A stretch of 56,296 nt of DNA from assembly GCF_002844555.1 (NCBI RefSeq), contig NZ_PJNI01000019.1, forward strand, positions 1 to 56,296, written 5' to 3'. A program made the translations under genes and the position numbers. This document shows positions 17,052 through 25,574 of this stretch, one piece after another. The stretch is from Brumimicrobium salinarum (GTDB taxonomy: Bacteria > Bacteroidota > Bacteroidia > Flavobacteriales_D > Crocinitomicaceae). The notes beneath the pieces were generated by a model. It did not search any database and was not told the origin of the DNA. It was given only the letters and a program-made list of their open reading frames with translations. The stretch's first letter is position 1. Each line of letters begins with the position of its first letter.

Positions 17052-18689
17052 ATGAAATACATTTTTATCACATCTATTTTTTTAACTTTTGGATTTATTC
17101 ATTCACTTCGCTCTCAATCAAATGGCTTTGAAGTGGTTAAAAACCTAGAATTATTTGATCTGATTTACATGAATTTAGATAAATTTTATGTAGACAATCC
17201 TAAAACTGGTGAAATTTCAAAAGCTGCCATTGATGCTATGCTACACGAATTAGATCCCTACACGGTATATTATCATGAATCAAATATAGAAGACTATCGT
17301 TTGATGACAACAGGACAGTATGGTGGAATAGGCGCTTTAATAAGAAAAACAGATGAATATGTGATCATTGCAGAGCCTTATGAAGGAATGCCAGCAGCAA
17401 AAGCAGGTCTAAAAGCAGGTGACAAAATAATTGCCATTGAAGGAAGAAGCATGAAAAATGTTGACTCAGAAACAGTTTCTTCCGCTTTAAAAGGAGCTAA
17501 AGGATCTTCGTTTCAATTAGAGTATGAGCGTCCAAACCAAGGCGTAAACACTGTAACTATTGAGCGAGATGAAATTAAAGTTCCAGATGTGCCTTATTCT
17601 GGAATGGTTGATGAAAAAGGAAAAATAGGATATATAAAACTGAGTTCCTTTACTCAGACTGCTTCTAGAAATGTTAAAAAAGCATACGATGATTTGGTAA
17701 GTGAAGGGATGGAAAAAGTTATTTTAGACCTACGTGGAAATGGCGGAGGTTTGCTTATAGAATCAATAAACATTGTCAACTTTTTTGTTCCTAAAAATGA
17801 AGAAATTGTAAAAACCAAAGGAAGAGTTTTAGATGAAAACCGTTCTTATAAAACAAAGAATGAACCAATTGACTTAGAAATTCCTGTGGTGGTATTGGTT
17901 GACGAACGGTCTGCTTCTGCTTCTGAAATAGTTTCAGGATCTCTTCAAGATTTAGATCGCGGTGTTGTTATTGGAAATACCACTTTTGGAAAAGGACTAG
18001 TACAGAGAACAATCGACTTGAAATATGGAGCAAAAATGAAGCTCACTATTGCAAAATACTACACGCCTTCTGGAAGATGTGTTCAAAAACTAGATTATTA
18101 CCATAAAAATGATGGCAAGGTAGATGAGGTTCCCGACTCTTTAATCAATATTTTTCACACTAAAAATGGTCGAGAAGTTATTGATGGACGAGGAATAGAG
18201 CCAGACATTAAAATCGAAAGCAAAGAGATGTCAAGATTTTTGGCTGTTCTTATGAAGGAAAACATCATTTTTAATTATGCGACAATGTTTGAGCAAAAAA
18301 ACCCTACAATTGCTTCGCCTGAAGCGTTTGAATTGACGGGAGCACAGTTTAATGATTTTAAGGCCTATGTATTAGACCAAGATTTTGAATATAAAACTGC
18401 AACACAAGAGCATTTAGAACAGGTTATGGAAGTTGCTAAAAAAGAAGGCTATGACGCTAAAATAAATGGTGAATATAAAAACCTACATAAAATAATAAGC
18501 GCATCAAAAAAAGATGATTTAGAATTATTTGAAGCACAAATAAAGGAGTTATTAACAAATGAAATAGTCTCGCGCTACTATTATCAAGAAGGTCGCGTAG
18601 TGAATGCTTTTAAGGAAGACGCTGCACTTAAAGAAGCTATTGAAGTACTAAACGATGAAAAACAGTACAACGCTATATTAAAACCTTAA
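17052..18689 (+). CDS. C-terminal processing (S41) peptidase
   Basis: 545 residues with an N-terminal signal peptide, so exported to the periplasm. A PDZ domain lies at about 95-185 (GQYGGIGALIRK, GMPAAKAGLKAGDKIIAIEG). The S41 catalytic core follows, with GYIKLSSFTQ, LRGNGGG, the nucleophile serine in DERSASASEIVSGSL, and the lysine base in TFGKGLVQ. Such tail-specific proteases trim or degrade envelope proteins. The last 150 residues form an extra helical domain. The gene follows rnpA after 42 bases and precedes the O-antigen ligase by 6 bases. Confidence 0.93.
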   Translation: MKYIFITSIFLTFGFIHSLRSQSNGFEVVKNLELFDLIYMNLDKFYVDNPKTGEISKAAIDAMLHELDPYTVYYHESNIEDYRLMTTGQYGGIGALIRKTDEYVIIAEPYEGMPAAKAGLKAGDKIIAIEGRSMKNVDSETVSSALKGAKGSSFQLEYERPNQGVNTVTIERDEIKVPDVPYSGMVDEKGKIGYIKLSSFTQTASRNVKKAYDDLVSEGMEKVILDLRGNGGGLLIESINIVNFFVPKNEEIVKTKGRVLDENRSYKTKNEPIDLEIPVVVLVDERSASASEIVSGSLQDLDRGVVIGNTTFGKGLVQRTIDLKYGAKMKLTIAKYYTPSGRCVQKLDYYHKNDGKVDEVPDSLINIFHTKNGREVIDGRGIEPDIKIESKEMSRFLAVLMKENIIFNYATMFEQKNPTIASPEAFELTGAQFNDFKAYVLDQDFEYKTATQEHLEQVMEVAKKEGYDAKINGEYKNLHKIISASKKDDLELFEAQIKELLTNEIVSRYYYQEGRVVNAFKEDAALKEAIEVLNDEKQYNAILKP

Positions 18690-18695
18690 TTATTC

Positions 18696-20264
18696 ATGTT
18701 AGATCGTTTATTGGGTTTTAAAATTCACGATTACCTTCAAGTATTAGGAATACTAATTTTGGCTTTTGGTTTACCCATGAACAAAGTTTTAATGTCCATT
18801 GGAACCATTTGGCTGGCGTCAAACCTTTTATTAAAAGCAGACTTAAAAAGCTATTGGAATCGTTGGAAACCAAGTGTTGTTTTCTGGTTTATCCTCGCTG
18901 TTTTAGCATTTCACATCTTGGGTTTATCCTATACACAAGATTTTGGATATGCTTTCAAAGACCTTAATACAAAACTGCCATTATTCGTTATTCCTATCGC
19001 TATTATCGGATATCCAATAGAAAAACGCTATTTCAATTTGATATTGATCGTATTTTTAAGTTCCCTGCTGATCACCTCTGGAATTAATTTTTACTATATG
19101 ATTTTTCATCCATGGGAAGATTATCGTACATTTTCACTTTTTGGTTCACATATCAGATATGCCTTACTAATTGTTACAGGCGTTTTAGTTGCACTTTATT
19201 TATTTCTTCAAAAAAAGAAGTTTAGCATTATATTTCTACTCTGTTTAATTTGGTTTATAATTTATACGGTATTAAGTCAGGTATTAAGTGGATACATCGC
19301 CTTGTCATTTCTAAGTCTAGGCATATTTATCTATTTCATACGGCAAATAAGTTCAAGATTTAAGAAAACAATAGGAATATCTTTATTCTTGATCACAATA
19401 ATCTGTGGAGTCTGGTTTTTGTACGCATATTTAAGTCCCGACAACCGTGAGCTTACTTTTGGTGAGCTTCCGAAAAAAACAGAATATGGGAATATTTACT
19501 ATCATGATACAACCGTACTATGGTATGAAAACGGACACCATGTGCAATCGTTTATTGCTGGTGACGAATTAACAGAGGAATGGTCAAAAAGGTCTAAAAC
19601 TTCATTAAAAGATACCACCTCAGACGGTTATTTATTGCGTGATATTCTTATTCGTTATATGACTTCCAAAGGCTTAACTAAGGATAAAAATGGAATGCAA
19701 TCCATGGAGGCGAAAGACATTCAAAACGTGGAGAATGGTATAGCGTCAATAGCGCATACGTATGATGGTATTCATCGACAAATGCATCAATTAAAAAATG
19801 AAGTTTTTCATTATAGCGTTAATGGTGACCCTGATGGAAATTCATTGTTACAACGTATTGAACATTGGCGGGCAGCAATACACATCATTGAAAACAACTG
19901 GCTGTTTGGCGTTGGTACAGGAGATTTACAAAACGCTTTTGATTGGAGCTATGAGAATATAGATACCCGTTTAGACAAAGAGAACTGGAACAGAGCTCAT
20001 AATCAATTTTTAACCTTTTGGGTTGCTTTCGGAGTGTTTGGCTTTATTATATTTTGCGTATTTTGGTTAGGTTTGTTTGTTTTTGGTTTACGTAATAACA
20101 AGCTATTGATTATCGGGTTCAGCTTAATAGCAATAAGTTCATTTTTGTCTGAAGATACATTAGAAACGCAACAAGGCGTTACCTTTATCGCTTTATTTCT
20201 AGGGTTATTTAGTCTTTATCAAAATTTCTTCTTTCAAAAGGATAAAGACAGTAAAAAATTATGA
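18696..20264 (+). CDS. O-antigen ligase family membrane protein
   Basis: 522 residues with roughly ten to twelve hydrophobic helices. A large hydrophilic loop lies at about 250-385. Near the end of this loop are the Wzy_C/WaaL hallmarks: GVGTGDLQNAFDW, then NRAHNQFLTFWVAFGVFG, with the conserved His. These enzymes join polysaccharide from a lipid carrier to lipid A core or another acceptor on the periplasmic face. The acceptor here is unknown; no glycosyltransferase genes adjoin. It starts 6 bases after the S41 peptidase and its end overlaps rdgB by 6 bases in a convergent layout. Confidence 0.85.
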   Translation: MLDRLLGFKIHDYLQVLGILILAFGLPMNKVLMSIGTIWLASNLLLKADLKSYWNRWKPSVVFWFILAVLAFHILGLSYTQDFGYAFKDLNTKLPLFVIPIAIIGYPIEKRYFNLILIVFLSSLLITSGINFYYMIFHPWEDYRTFSLFGSHIRYALLIVTGVLVALYLFLQKKKFSIIFLLCLIWFIIYTVLSQVLSGYIALSFLSLGIFIYFIRQISSRFKKTIGISLFLITIICGVWFLYAYLSPDNRELTFGELPKKTEYGNIYYHDTTVLWYENGHHVQSFIAGDELTEEWSKRSKTSLKDTTSDGYLLRDILIRYMTSKGLTKDKNGMQSMEAKDIQNVENGIASIAHTYDGIHRQMHQLKNEVFHYSVNGDPDGNSLLQRIEHWRAAIHIIENNWLFGVGTGDLQNAFDWSYENIDTRLDKENWNRAHNQFLTFWVAFGVFGFIIFCVFWLGLFVFGLRNNKLLIIGFSLIAISSFLSEDTLETQQGVTFIALFLGLFSLYQNFFFQKDKDSKKL

Positions 20265-20858
20265 AGCTTTTATTTCTTCTAAAAAATCTTTTAATTTTTC
20301 GATAGCTCTACTGCGGTGACTTCTTTGATTTTTCTCACTTAAACTCATCTCAGCAAAAGTTTTACCGTAATTTTCGGGTTCAAAAATGGGATCGTAACCA
20401 AACCCTTCCATTCCACAACGCTCTTTTCTAATTTCACCAATCACAATTCCTTCAAAAAGATATTCTTTTCCATCCAAAATTAAAGCGATAACCGTTCTAA
20501 ATTGCGCTTTTCTATCGGTGTATTGGCTCAATTTTTTCAAAACCAAATCCATGTTTTGCTCACTATCTTTTTCTGGCCCTGCATATCGTGCGCTATAAAT
20601 TCCTGGTTCACCATTTAAAGCATCTATTTCTAAGCCTGTATCATCTGCAAAGCAATCAACATTATATTTATCATAAATATACCTTGCTTTTTGAAGTGCA
20701 TTTCCCGCCAAATCAGGTTGGGTTTCGGGTATATCGTCCGTACACTGAATATCCTTTAAGGTTTTTACCTGCACATAGTCAGGAAGTAAACCTTGAATTT
20801 CTTTCGCTTTATTTTGATTTTGTGTAGCAAAAACAAGTGATCGCTTCTTTGTTTCCAT
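20259..20858 (-). CDS. rdgB: Non-canonical purine NTP pyrophosphatase (RdgB/HAM1)
   Basis: 199 residues, the standard size. It removes inosine and xanthosine triphosphates from the nucleotide pool. Key motifs: FATQNQNKAKEI near residue 9, FADDTGLEIDALNGEPGIYSARYAG near 71-95 (shown in parts: ADDTGLE, GEPGIYSARYAG), and GFGYDPIF near 153. Its 3' end overlaps the O-antigen ligase gene. A housekeeping gene without visible irregularity. Confidence 0.95.
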   Translation of the reverse strand: METKKRSLVFATQNQNKAKEIQGLLPDYVQVKTLKDIQCTDDIPETQPDLAGNALQKARYIYDKYNVDCFADDTGLEIDALNGEPGIYSARYAGPEKDSEQNMDLVLKKLSQYTDRKAQFRTVIALILDGKEYLFEGIVIGEIRKERCGMEGFGYDPIFEPENYGKTFAEMSLSEKNQRSHRSRAIEKLKDFLEEIKAS

Positions 20859-20947
20859 ATAATTTTATTTAAAAGTACGTAATATACATTTGATTGGGAG
20901 ATACACTTAAGTCTCTAAAAAACAAAAAATCAACAACTTCATTATAA

Positions 20948-21874
20948 TTATTCAATATTAGAAATAAAGGTCTCTAGATGTTCGTTAAATGCTTTCGCTT
21001 GTTCAAATGGGAGTGCGTGTCCTGCTTTTGGTACGATTACAAGTTGGGCATTTAATTGCTCTTGTAAAGCATGTGCATCAGCAACTAAAAATATTTCGTC
21101 TTCTTCTCCCCAAAGAATTAAAACAGGCACTTTAATGTTTAAATTTTCAAATTTCTTTCTGTTTCTTGGTAATTCTCTAAGCAACTTTCTTTGTTCTTTT
21201 GGATGTTTGCTAAAATAAACACCTAAGGTAAGCGCTCGAACATGATCTGTCAAAGGTGGTGCATTTCGAAAAGAAAACTCCATGAGTCGCTTGACTTCAT
21301 CACTATTTTTTGGTACAAAGGCATCTTCTAGGTTCGCTGCACCAACTTTGTCACAAAAGGCATCTAATTCATCATCGGTAAAATGAACACCAGGAGAGTC
21401 GACTATAGTTAGTGAAGCCCATTTCTCCTTATACTTTTCTGCTAAACCTAAACTTACAAATCCACCATAAGAAATGCCAACTAAATGTATGTCTTTTATT
21501 GATAAATAATTTGTGAGTTCATGAATTGCTTCAATCTGTGAATCAAGATTGGGAGTTGCATCGCTAGTACTATGTCCAAACCAAAGCAAATCAGGTACAA
21601 TGACACGGTAATCATCTTCAAATTCCTTTATTTGCTCTTTCCATGAAATCTTTCCATCACCACCAAAACCGTGTATAAACAACAAAACAGGAGCATTCTC
21701 CCGTTTGTTATCATAATAAAATATTTTATGTTGACTTAATTCAACAGAATGATCTTGAAAATCGTTTCTATTATATTTCTTGTGAAGATGTTGGTCGTAT
21801 TTTTTTACAATGTTTTTACAACTTGACAAAGACAGTGTAAATAAACCAACAATTGCAATAATTAGCCGCAACAT
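20948..21874 (-). CDS. Alpha/beta hydrolase lipoprotein
   Basis: 308 residues. A lipobox LSLSSC gives a lipidated Cys19, unusual for this hydrolase type and placing it on a membrane outside the cytoplasm. The fold is clear: HGFGGDG oxyanion loop near 68, nucleophile elbow GISYGG near 133, acid in LILWGEEDEIF near 253, and catalytic His in KAGHALPFEQ near 285. It resembles meta-cleavage hydrolases and lactonases; the substrate cannot be assigned. It lies 10 bases after a DUF4412-like gene on the same strand. Confidence 0.88.
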   Translation of the reverse strand: MLRLIIAIVGLFTLSLSSCKNIVKKYDQHLHKKYNRNDFQDHSVELSQHKIFYYDNKRENAPVLLFIHGFGGDGKISWKEQIKEFEDDYRVIVPDLLWFGHSTSDATPNLDSQIEAIHELTNYLSIKDIHLVGISYGGFVSLGLAEKYKEKWASLTIVDSPGVHFTDDELDAFCDKVGAANLEDAFVPKNSDEVKRLMEFSFRNAPPLTDHVRALTLGVYFSKHPKEQRKLLRELPRNRKKFENLNIKVPVLILWGEEDEIFLVADAHALQEQLNAQLVIVPKAGHALPFEQAKAFNEHLETFISNIE

Positions 21875-21884
21875 AGATTTTTAT

Positions 21885-22556
21885 TTAACGTCCACCAAAT
21901 TGTTTCATTTCTTCAACAGTTTTCAAAGTAAAGCCTTTAGGTATTTCTTGGCTAAAAACTTCGTCTGCTTTTTTCACCTTTCCTTTAAAACTGTATGCAA
22001 CAATTTTAAAATTCATTTTACCTCTGGAGGAATGCAATTCAAGCGGCAGTCCAGGGATCTCTTCAAATAAATATTCTCCTTCTCTGTGTGCAGGAAGAAT
22101 TTCTGTGGTATACCAAACAACGGACTCTTGTTCATCTGCTCCAACAATAATGGCTTTATTACATTCATATCCCATTACTTCTTTTGTTTCTCCAGCAATT
22201 AATTCAACCTCTTGCTTTTCCATTGCCATTCTTTGTTCGTCATCCATATCGTCTTCGGTAACTTTCATGGCAATCTTACCCATCATTCCATCTAATAAAA
22301 CTAACGTGGTATCTTTATCTGATGCCGAAATGGTTTTGGTTGTCATCATTTCTCCCATAAAAAAATCTGATCGTGTATTGTTCTCAGAAAAATACATTTC
22401 TAGGGCGCTATTCTCCATTTGATCTACATAGGCAGACATTGCAGGATCATCGGAACTCACAAAAACATCATATTTAATTACTCCTTTTGTTTCTTGCCCT
22501 ATTGTGTAGGCAGCAAAAAGTAAAAATGTGGTAAAAAGTAAAGCTTTAATTTTCAT
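21885..22556 (-). CDS. DUF4412/GLPGLI-like secreted protein 1
   Basis: 223 residues with a signal peptide (MKIKALLFTTFLLFAAYTIGQ). The pattern is shared with the neighbour 22606-23265: KGVIKYDVFVSSDDPAM, a DGMMGK segment, MGYECNKAIIV near 130, a VVWYTTEI strand, IPGLPLELH and a final PKGFTLKTVEEMKQFGG. The GYxCxKA(I) plus W(Y/F)T(x)EI plus LPGLxLE order is typical of Bacteroidota DUF4412/GLPGLI proteins. Their function is unknown; they are periplasmic or surface beta proteins. The gene begins just after a terminator, so it may have its own weak promoter or depend on read-through. Confidence 0.8.
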   Translation of the reverse strand: MKIKALLFTTFLLFAAYTIGQETKGVIKYDVFVSSDDPAMSAYVDQMENSALEMYFSENNTRSDFFMGEMMTTKTISASDKDTTLVLLDGMMGKIAMKVTEDDMDDEQRMAMEKQEVELIAGETKEVMGYECNKAIIVGADEQESVVWYTTEILPAHREGEYLFEEIPGLPLELHSSRGKMNFKIVAYSFKGKVKKADEVFSQEIPKGFTLKTVEEMKQFGGR

Positions 22557-22563
22557 AATTCAT

Positions 22564-22597
22564 AAAATAAAAAAACGAATGTTTTACCATCCGTTTT
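22564..22597 (-). terminator. Hairpin terminator after the second DUF4412-like gene
   Basis: On the minus strand AAACGGATG pairs with CATTCGTTT (one G-U) around a GTAAAA loop and runs into TTTTTTTATTTT. It lies between the stop at 22606 and the next gene's start at 22556. Confidence 0.65.
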
Positions 22598-22605
22598 GAT
22601 TCGTA

Positions 22606-23265
22606 TTATTGCCCAGACATCTTACTGATCTCTTCCATGGTTTTTTCTGAATAACCTTCTGGAATTTTTAAACTGAACATATCTTTCGTTTCTTTTACTT
22701 TTGTTTTCAATTCTGTTGCTGTAAACGTCATGTTCATATTTCCTTCATCAACAGAAAACTCTAATGCTAATCCAGGTAATCCTTTTTTCATGTATTTAGA
22801 TAACGCATCATTCCCTAATTGAATCTCTTTGGTATACCAGTAAACCAACTCAACATCATCCTCTGTATAGATAATTGCTTTTTTACAGGTGTAGCCTAAA
22901 ATCTCTTTAGACTCATCAATTAATTCAACCTCGATATCTGCTTCTTCGGCATCAACCTCATCTTTATCTTCCTCATCAAATTTGGCAGCTTGCTTTCCTA
23001 ACATACCATCCATGAGCAAAACACCTTTTCCTTTTTCGTTATCTACGATATTAGTGGTTGTTATTAACCCACCCATATTCATTTCTGTTCGAGACTTTTG
23101 ATCTTTACTTTTTAATTTTAAAGTTGAACCTTGCATCATACCCATTTGAGCTTGAACTTCAGGGTCATCTGAGTGCATAGTAATTTCATAAGTTACTGCT
23201 AAATCTTGTGCTATTATAGTGCTTGCAGTAAATAATAGCGTTGCTAAAAGTGTTAATATTTTCAT
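22606..23265 (-). CDS. DUF4412/GLPGLI-like secreted protein 2
   Basis: 219 residues from the ATG at 23265, chosen because it begins the signal peptide (MKILTLLATLLFTASTIIAQ); the upstream start adds an odd seven-residue tail. It is a paralogue of 21885-22556, with LAVTYEITMHSDDPEVQAQ, LLMDGMLGKQAA, LGYTCKKAIIY, LVYWYTKEI, LPGLALEFS and a final PEGYSEKTMEEISKMSGQ. An acidic stretch (DEEDKDEVDAEEADIEVE) separates two halves. The pair arose by tandem duplication. Expected in the periplasm; function unknown. Confidence 0.82.
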   Translation of the reverse strand: MKILTLLATLLFTASTIIAQDLAVTYEITMHSDDPEVQAQMGMMQGSTLKLKSKDQKSRTEMNMGGLITTTNIVDNEKGKGVLLMDGMLGKQAAKFDEEDKDEVDAEEADIEVELIDESKEILGYTCKKAIIYTEDDVELVYWYTKEIQLGNDALSKYMKKGLPGLALEFSVDEGNMNMTFTATELKTKVKETKDMFSLKIPEGYSEKTMEEISKMSGQ

Positions 23266-23440
23266 TGTGTTTATTTTAATTATCAAAAATAAGATTTTAT
23301 TGTGGATAAATGAATATGTTTCCGCATCAATTTACTTGATATTCATTTCAAATCCAAATCCAGCTAAACAAGGTTTATGCCATAAACAAATTAGGTAAAC
23401 GTTCCGTAAAACGGAAAAAGAAAGATAAAATGCTTCTTAC

Positions 23441-24772
23441 TTATTTAAAAAAGGCCCTATAAACATCGTTTCCATTAGCAAACAAGAATAGTGAAATCAA
23501 TAATAAAAAGCCAATCAATTGCGCATATTCCAAAACTTTTTGAGGTGCCTCTTTTCCAGTAATCATTTCATATAATAAAAAGACGATATGTCCTCCATCG
23601 AGTGCTGGGATGGGTAAAATATTCATAATTGCTAAAATTAAAGATATAAATGCTGTTCTAGCCCAAAACACTTCCCAATCCCAAGCTGGAGGGAACAAAC
23701 TACCTATTGCACCAAATCCTCCAACGCTTTGTGCTCCTTTGGAGGTGAAAATTAAAGGTAGTTGAGCGGCATAATCATGCATTGTCCAAATCGCTTTATC
23801 AATTCCGCGAGAAATAGACTCACCAAATGTATAACTGCGATGGGTTGATTTTAACCATGCTGGGTTTTTGGGTATAAATCCAATGGTCTTTTTAGCATCG
23901 GTAAATGTTGAAATTTCTTGAAAAGAACCTCCGCGATAAAACCCGACCTTCACAGCAGTAGAATCGCCTTCTTGTTTTGCCAATTCTGCTTGTAGGTCAT
24001 GAAAAAATGGTGTTTCCACTCCATTAATGGTTGTTATACTATCTCCTTTTTGCAAACCTGCAATAAAAGCATGTCTATTTTCCATTACTGAATCTACAAC
24101 AACAGGGATTCTTGGAGAAAATGCCATTACTGCATCATTCTCCCACATCCAATCATCGACGTTTTTATCTAATGTGATGGTCTTTTTTTCTCCAGAAGGT
24201 TGCTGTACTTCAAGCTCCCTATATCCACGTAGAAAAATTTGAAAATTGATTAGGTTCACATTTTCGACAGCTTCTCCATCTACGGCAGTGATCACATCTC
24301 CATCTTCAATTCCTGTATTGAGCTCTGCGAAATTTTTATTTACTGCCACGCCGTATTTCAGGGTATCATTGCTCACTACATTGTCTCCCCATGCGGCAAC
24401 AACCATTATATAAATAAAGATTCCAACGACAACATTCACAATTACTCCTGCAGCCATAACAATCAAGCGTTGCCATGCAGGTTTTGAGCGAAACTCATCT
24501 TCTTTTGGGGGTTCAGCCATTTGATCTGTATCCATTGACTCATCGATCATTCCTGCAATTTTCACATAACCTCCTAAAGGCAGCCAACCAATTCCCCATT
24601 CTGTGTCTCCAATTTTCTTTTTCAATAAAGAAAACCACGGGTCAAAAAACAAGTAAAATTTTTCTACACGAATCTTAAATGCTCGTGCTGCGAGGTAGTG
24701 ACCAAATTCATGTACAGTTACAAGAATAGCCAATGAGAGTATGAGTTGAGCAGCTTTAATCCAAAAATCCAT
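23441..24772 (-). CDS. rseP: RseP-family site-2 intramembrane metalloprotease
   Basis: 443 residues from the ATG at 24772, which opens the first transmembrane helix (MDFWIKAAQLILSLAILVTV). The zinc site HEFGH lies near residue 22-26. The third ligand is in ILPIPALDGGH near 393. Two PDZ-like regions lie between (about 130-220 and 225-300). Four transmembrane helices in total. RseP cleaves membrane-anchored anti-sigma factors and remnant signal peptides. Upstream starts would add a non-membrane extension and are rejected. Confidence 0.94.
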   Translation of the reverse strand: MDFWIKAAQLILSLAILVTVHEFGHYLAARAFKIRVEKFYLFFDPWFSLLKKKIGDTEWGIGWLPLGGYVKIAGMIDESMDTDQMAEPPKEDEFRSKPAWQRLIVMAAGVIVNVVVGIFIYIMVVAAWGDNVVSNDTLKYGVAVNKNFAELNTGIEDGDVITAVDGEAVENVNLINFQIFLRGYRELEVQQPSGEKKTITLDKNVDDWMWENDAVMAFSPRIPVVVDSVMENRHAFIAGLQKGDSITTINGVETPFFHDLQAELAKQEGDSTAVKVGFYRGGSFQEISTFTDAKKTIGFIPKNPAWLKSTHRSYTFGESISRGIDKAIWTMHDYAAQLPLIFTSKGAQSVGGFGAIGSLFPPAWDWEVFWARTAFISLILAIMNILPIPALDGGHIVFLLYEMITGKEAPQKVLEYAQLIGFLLLISLFLFANGNDVYRAFFK

Positions 24773-24899
24773 AATTTGTGTAAAATTGAGATTGCAAATA
24801 TGAGAATAAATCATTCATTAATGACAATTCTATGAGAATTAACTATAATGTTTAAGAAAATTTAAGCATGTTTATTAGGATATGCATTGATTGCCATTT

Positions 24900-25574
24900 T
24901 TAATCTTCAAACCGAGAGAAAAACACTTTTTTTTCATCGACATTTGAGCGCAATAAACGCATAAATTCCTCTTGCTTTTCCGCTGGAATATTTTGTAGTG
25001 AAAAATCGAGGACTAAATCATTTACGTACTCAAAAAACAACAAATCCTTTTGTATAGAAATGCGCTTCAAGCCTTTAAAATAAATAGCAATCACCTCACG
25101 ATCAACTGCTACTATAGCCTTTTTGGTCATTCCAACACGGTACTTTTTACTAACAACACCGCGAATGGTATTAACAATTGCATCGATAATAAAAATGAGA
25201 AAAATAAGCGATATGTAAACTGCATCAATAGAAAAAATAAAGAAAACAATTCCAATCAGGAAAAAACCGATGATCTCTATGCTATTGATTAACAAAACAC
25301 GTTGTTTGCGTTCTTGACTAATTAAGGTATTGAATTGAAAGCGATCAATTTGATTGACTATCTTTATCCCTGACCATTTACGGGATGAACGCATGGCACC
25401 AATTATAAAAATCAAACCTGCTGAGATGCCAAACACCAATTCCTTATAGGCGAATTTGTCTCCATGAATTTTCATCCCAAAAATTCCAAACACCTCATTT
25501 AAGCCAACAGCAAATGCAAAAGGCAGTGTGAGGATAGAGATTATAAAAATCCATGTGTTATAAATTTTATTCAT
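24900..25574 (-). CDS. Membrane protein of unknown function
   Basis: 224 residues. Hydrophobic helices lie at about 8-25, 45-62, 97-113 and 117-136. A basic soluble tail follows (residues 140-224), resembling a PH-like strand pattern (KYRVGMTKKAIVAVDREVIAIYFKGLKRI). The start overlaps the DUF349 stop by 8 bases, so it is coupled to that gene. The arrangement recalls membrane-anchored bPH2-like proteins, but I do not recognise the family. The operon is PfkB kinase, DUF349 protein, then this gene. Confidence 0.6.
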   Translation of the reverse strand: MNKIYNTWIFIISILTLPFAFAVGLNEVFGIFGMKIHGDKFAYKELVFGISAGLIFIIGAMRSSRKWSGIKIVNQIDRFQFNTLISQERKQRVLLINSIEIIGFFLIGIVFFIFSIDAVYISLIFLIFIIDAIVNTIRGVVSKKYRVGMTKKAIVAVDREVIAIYFKGLKRISIQKDLLFFEYVNDLVLDFSLQNIPAEKQEEFMRLLRSNVDEKKVFFSRFED

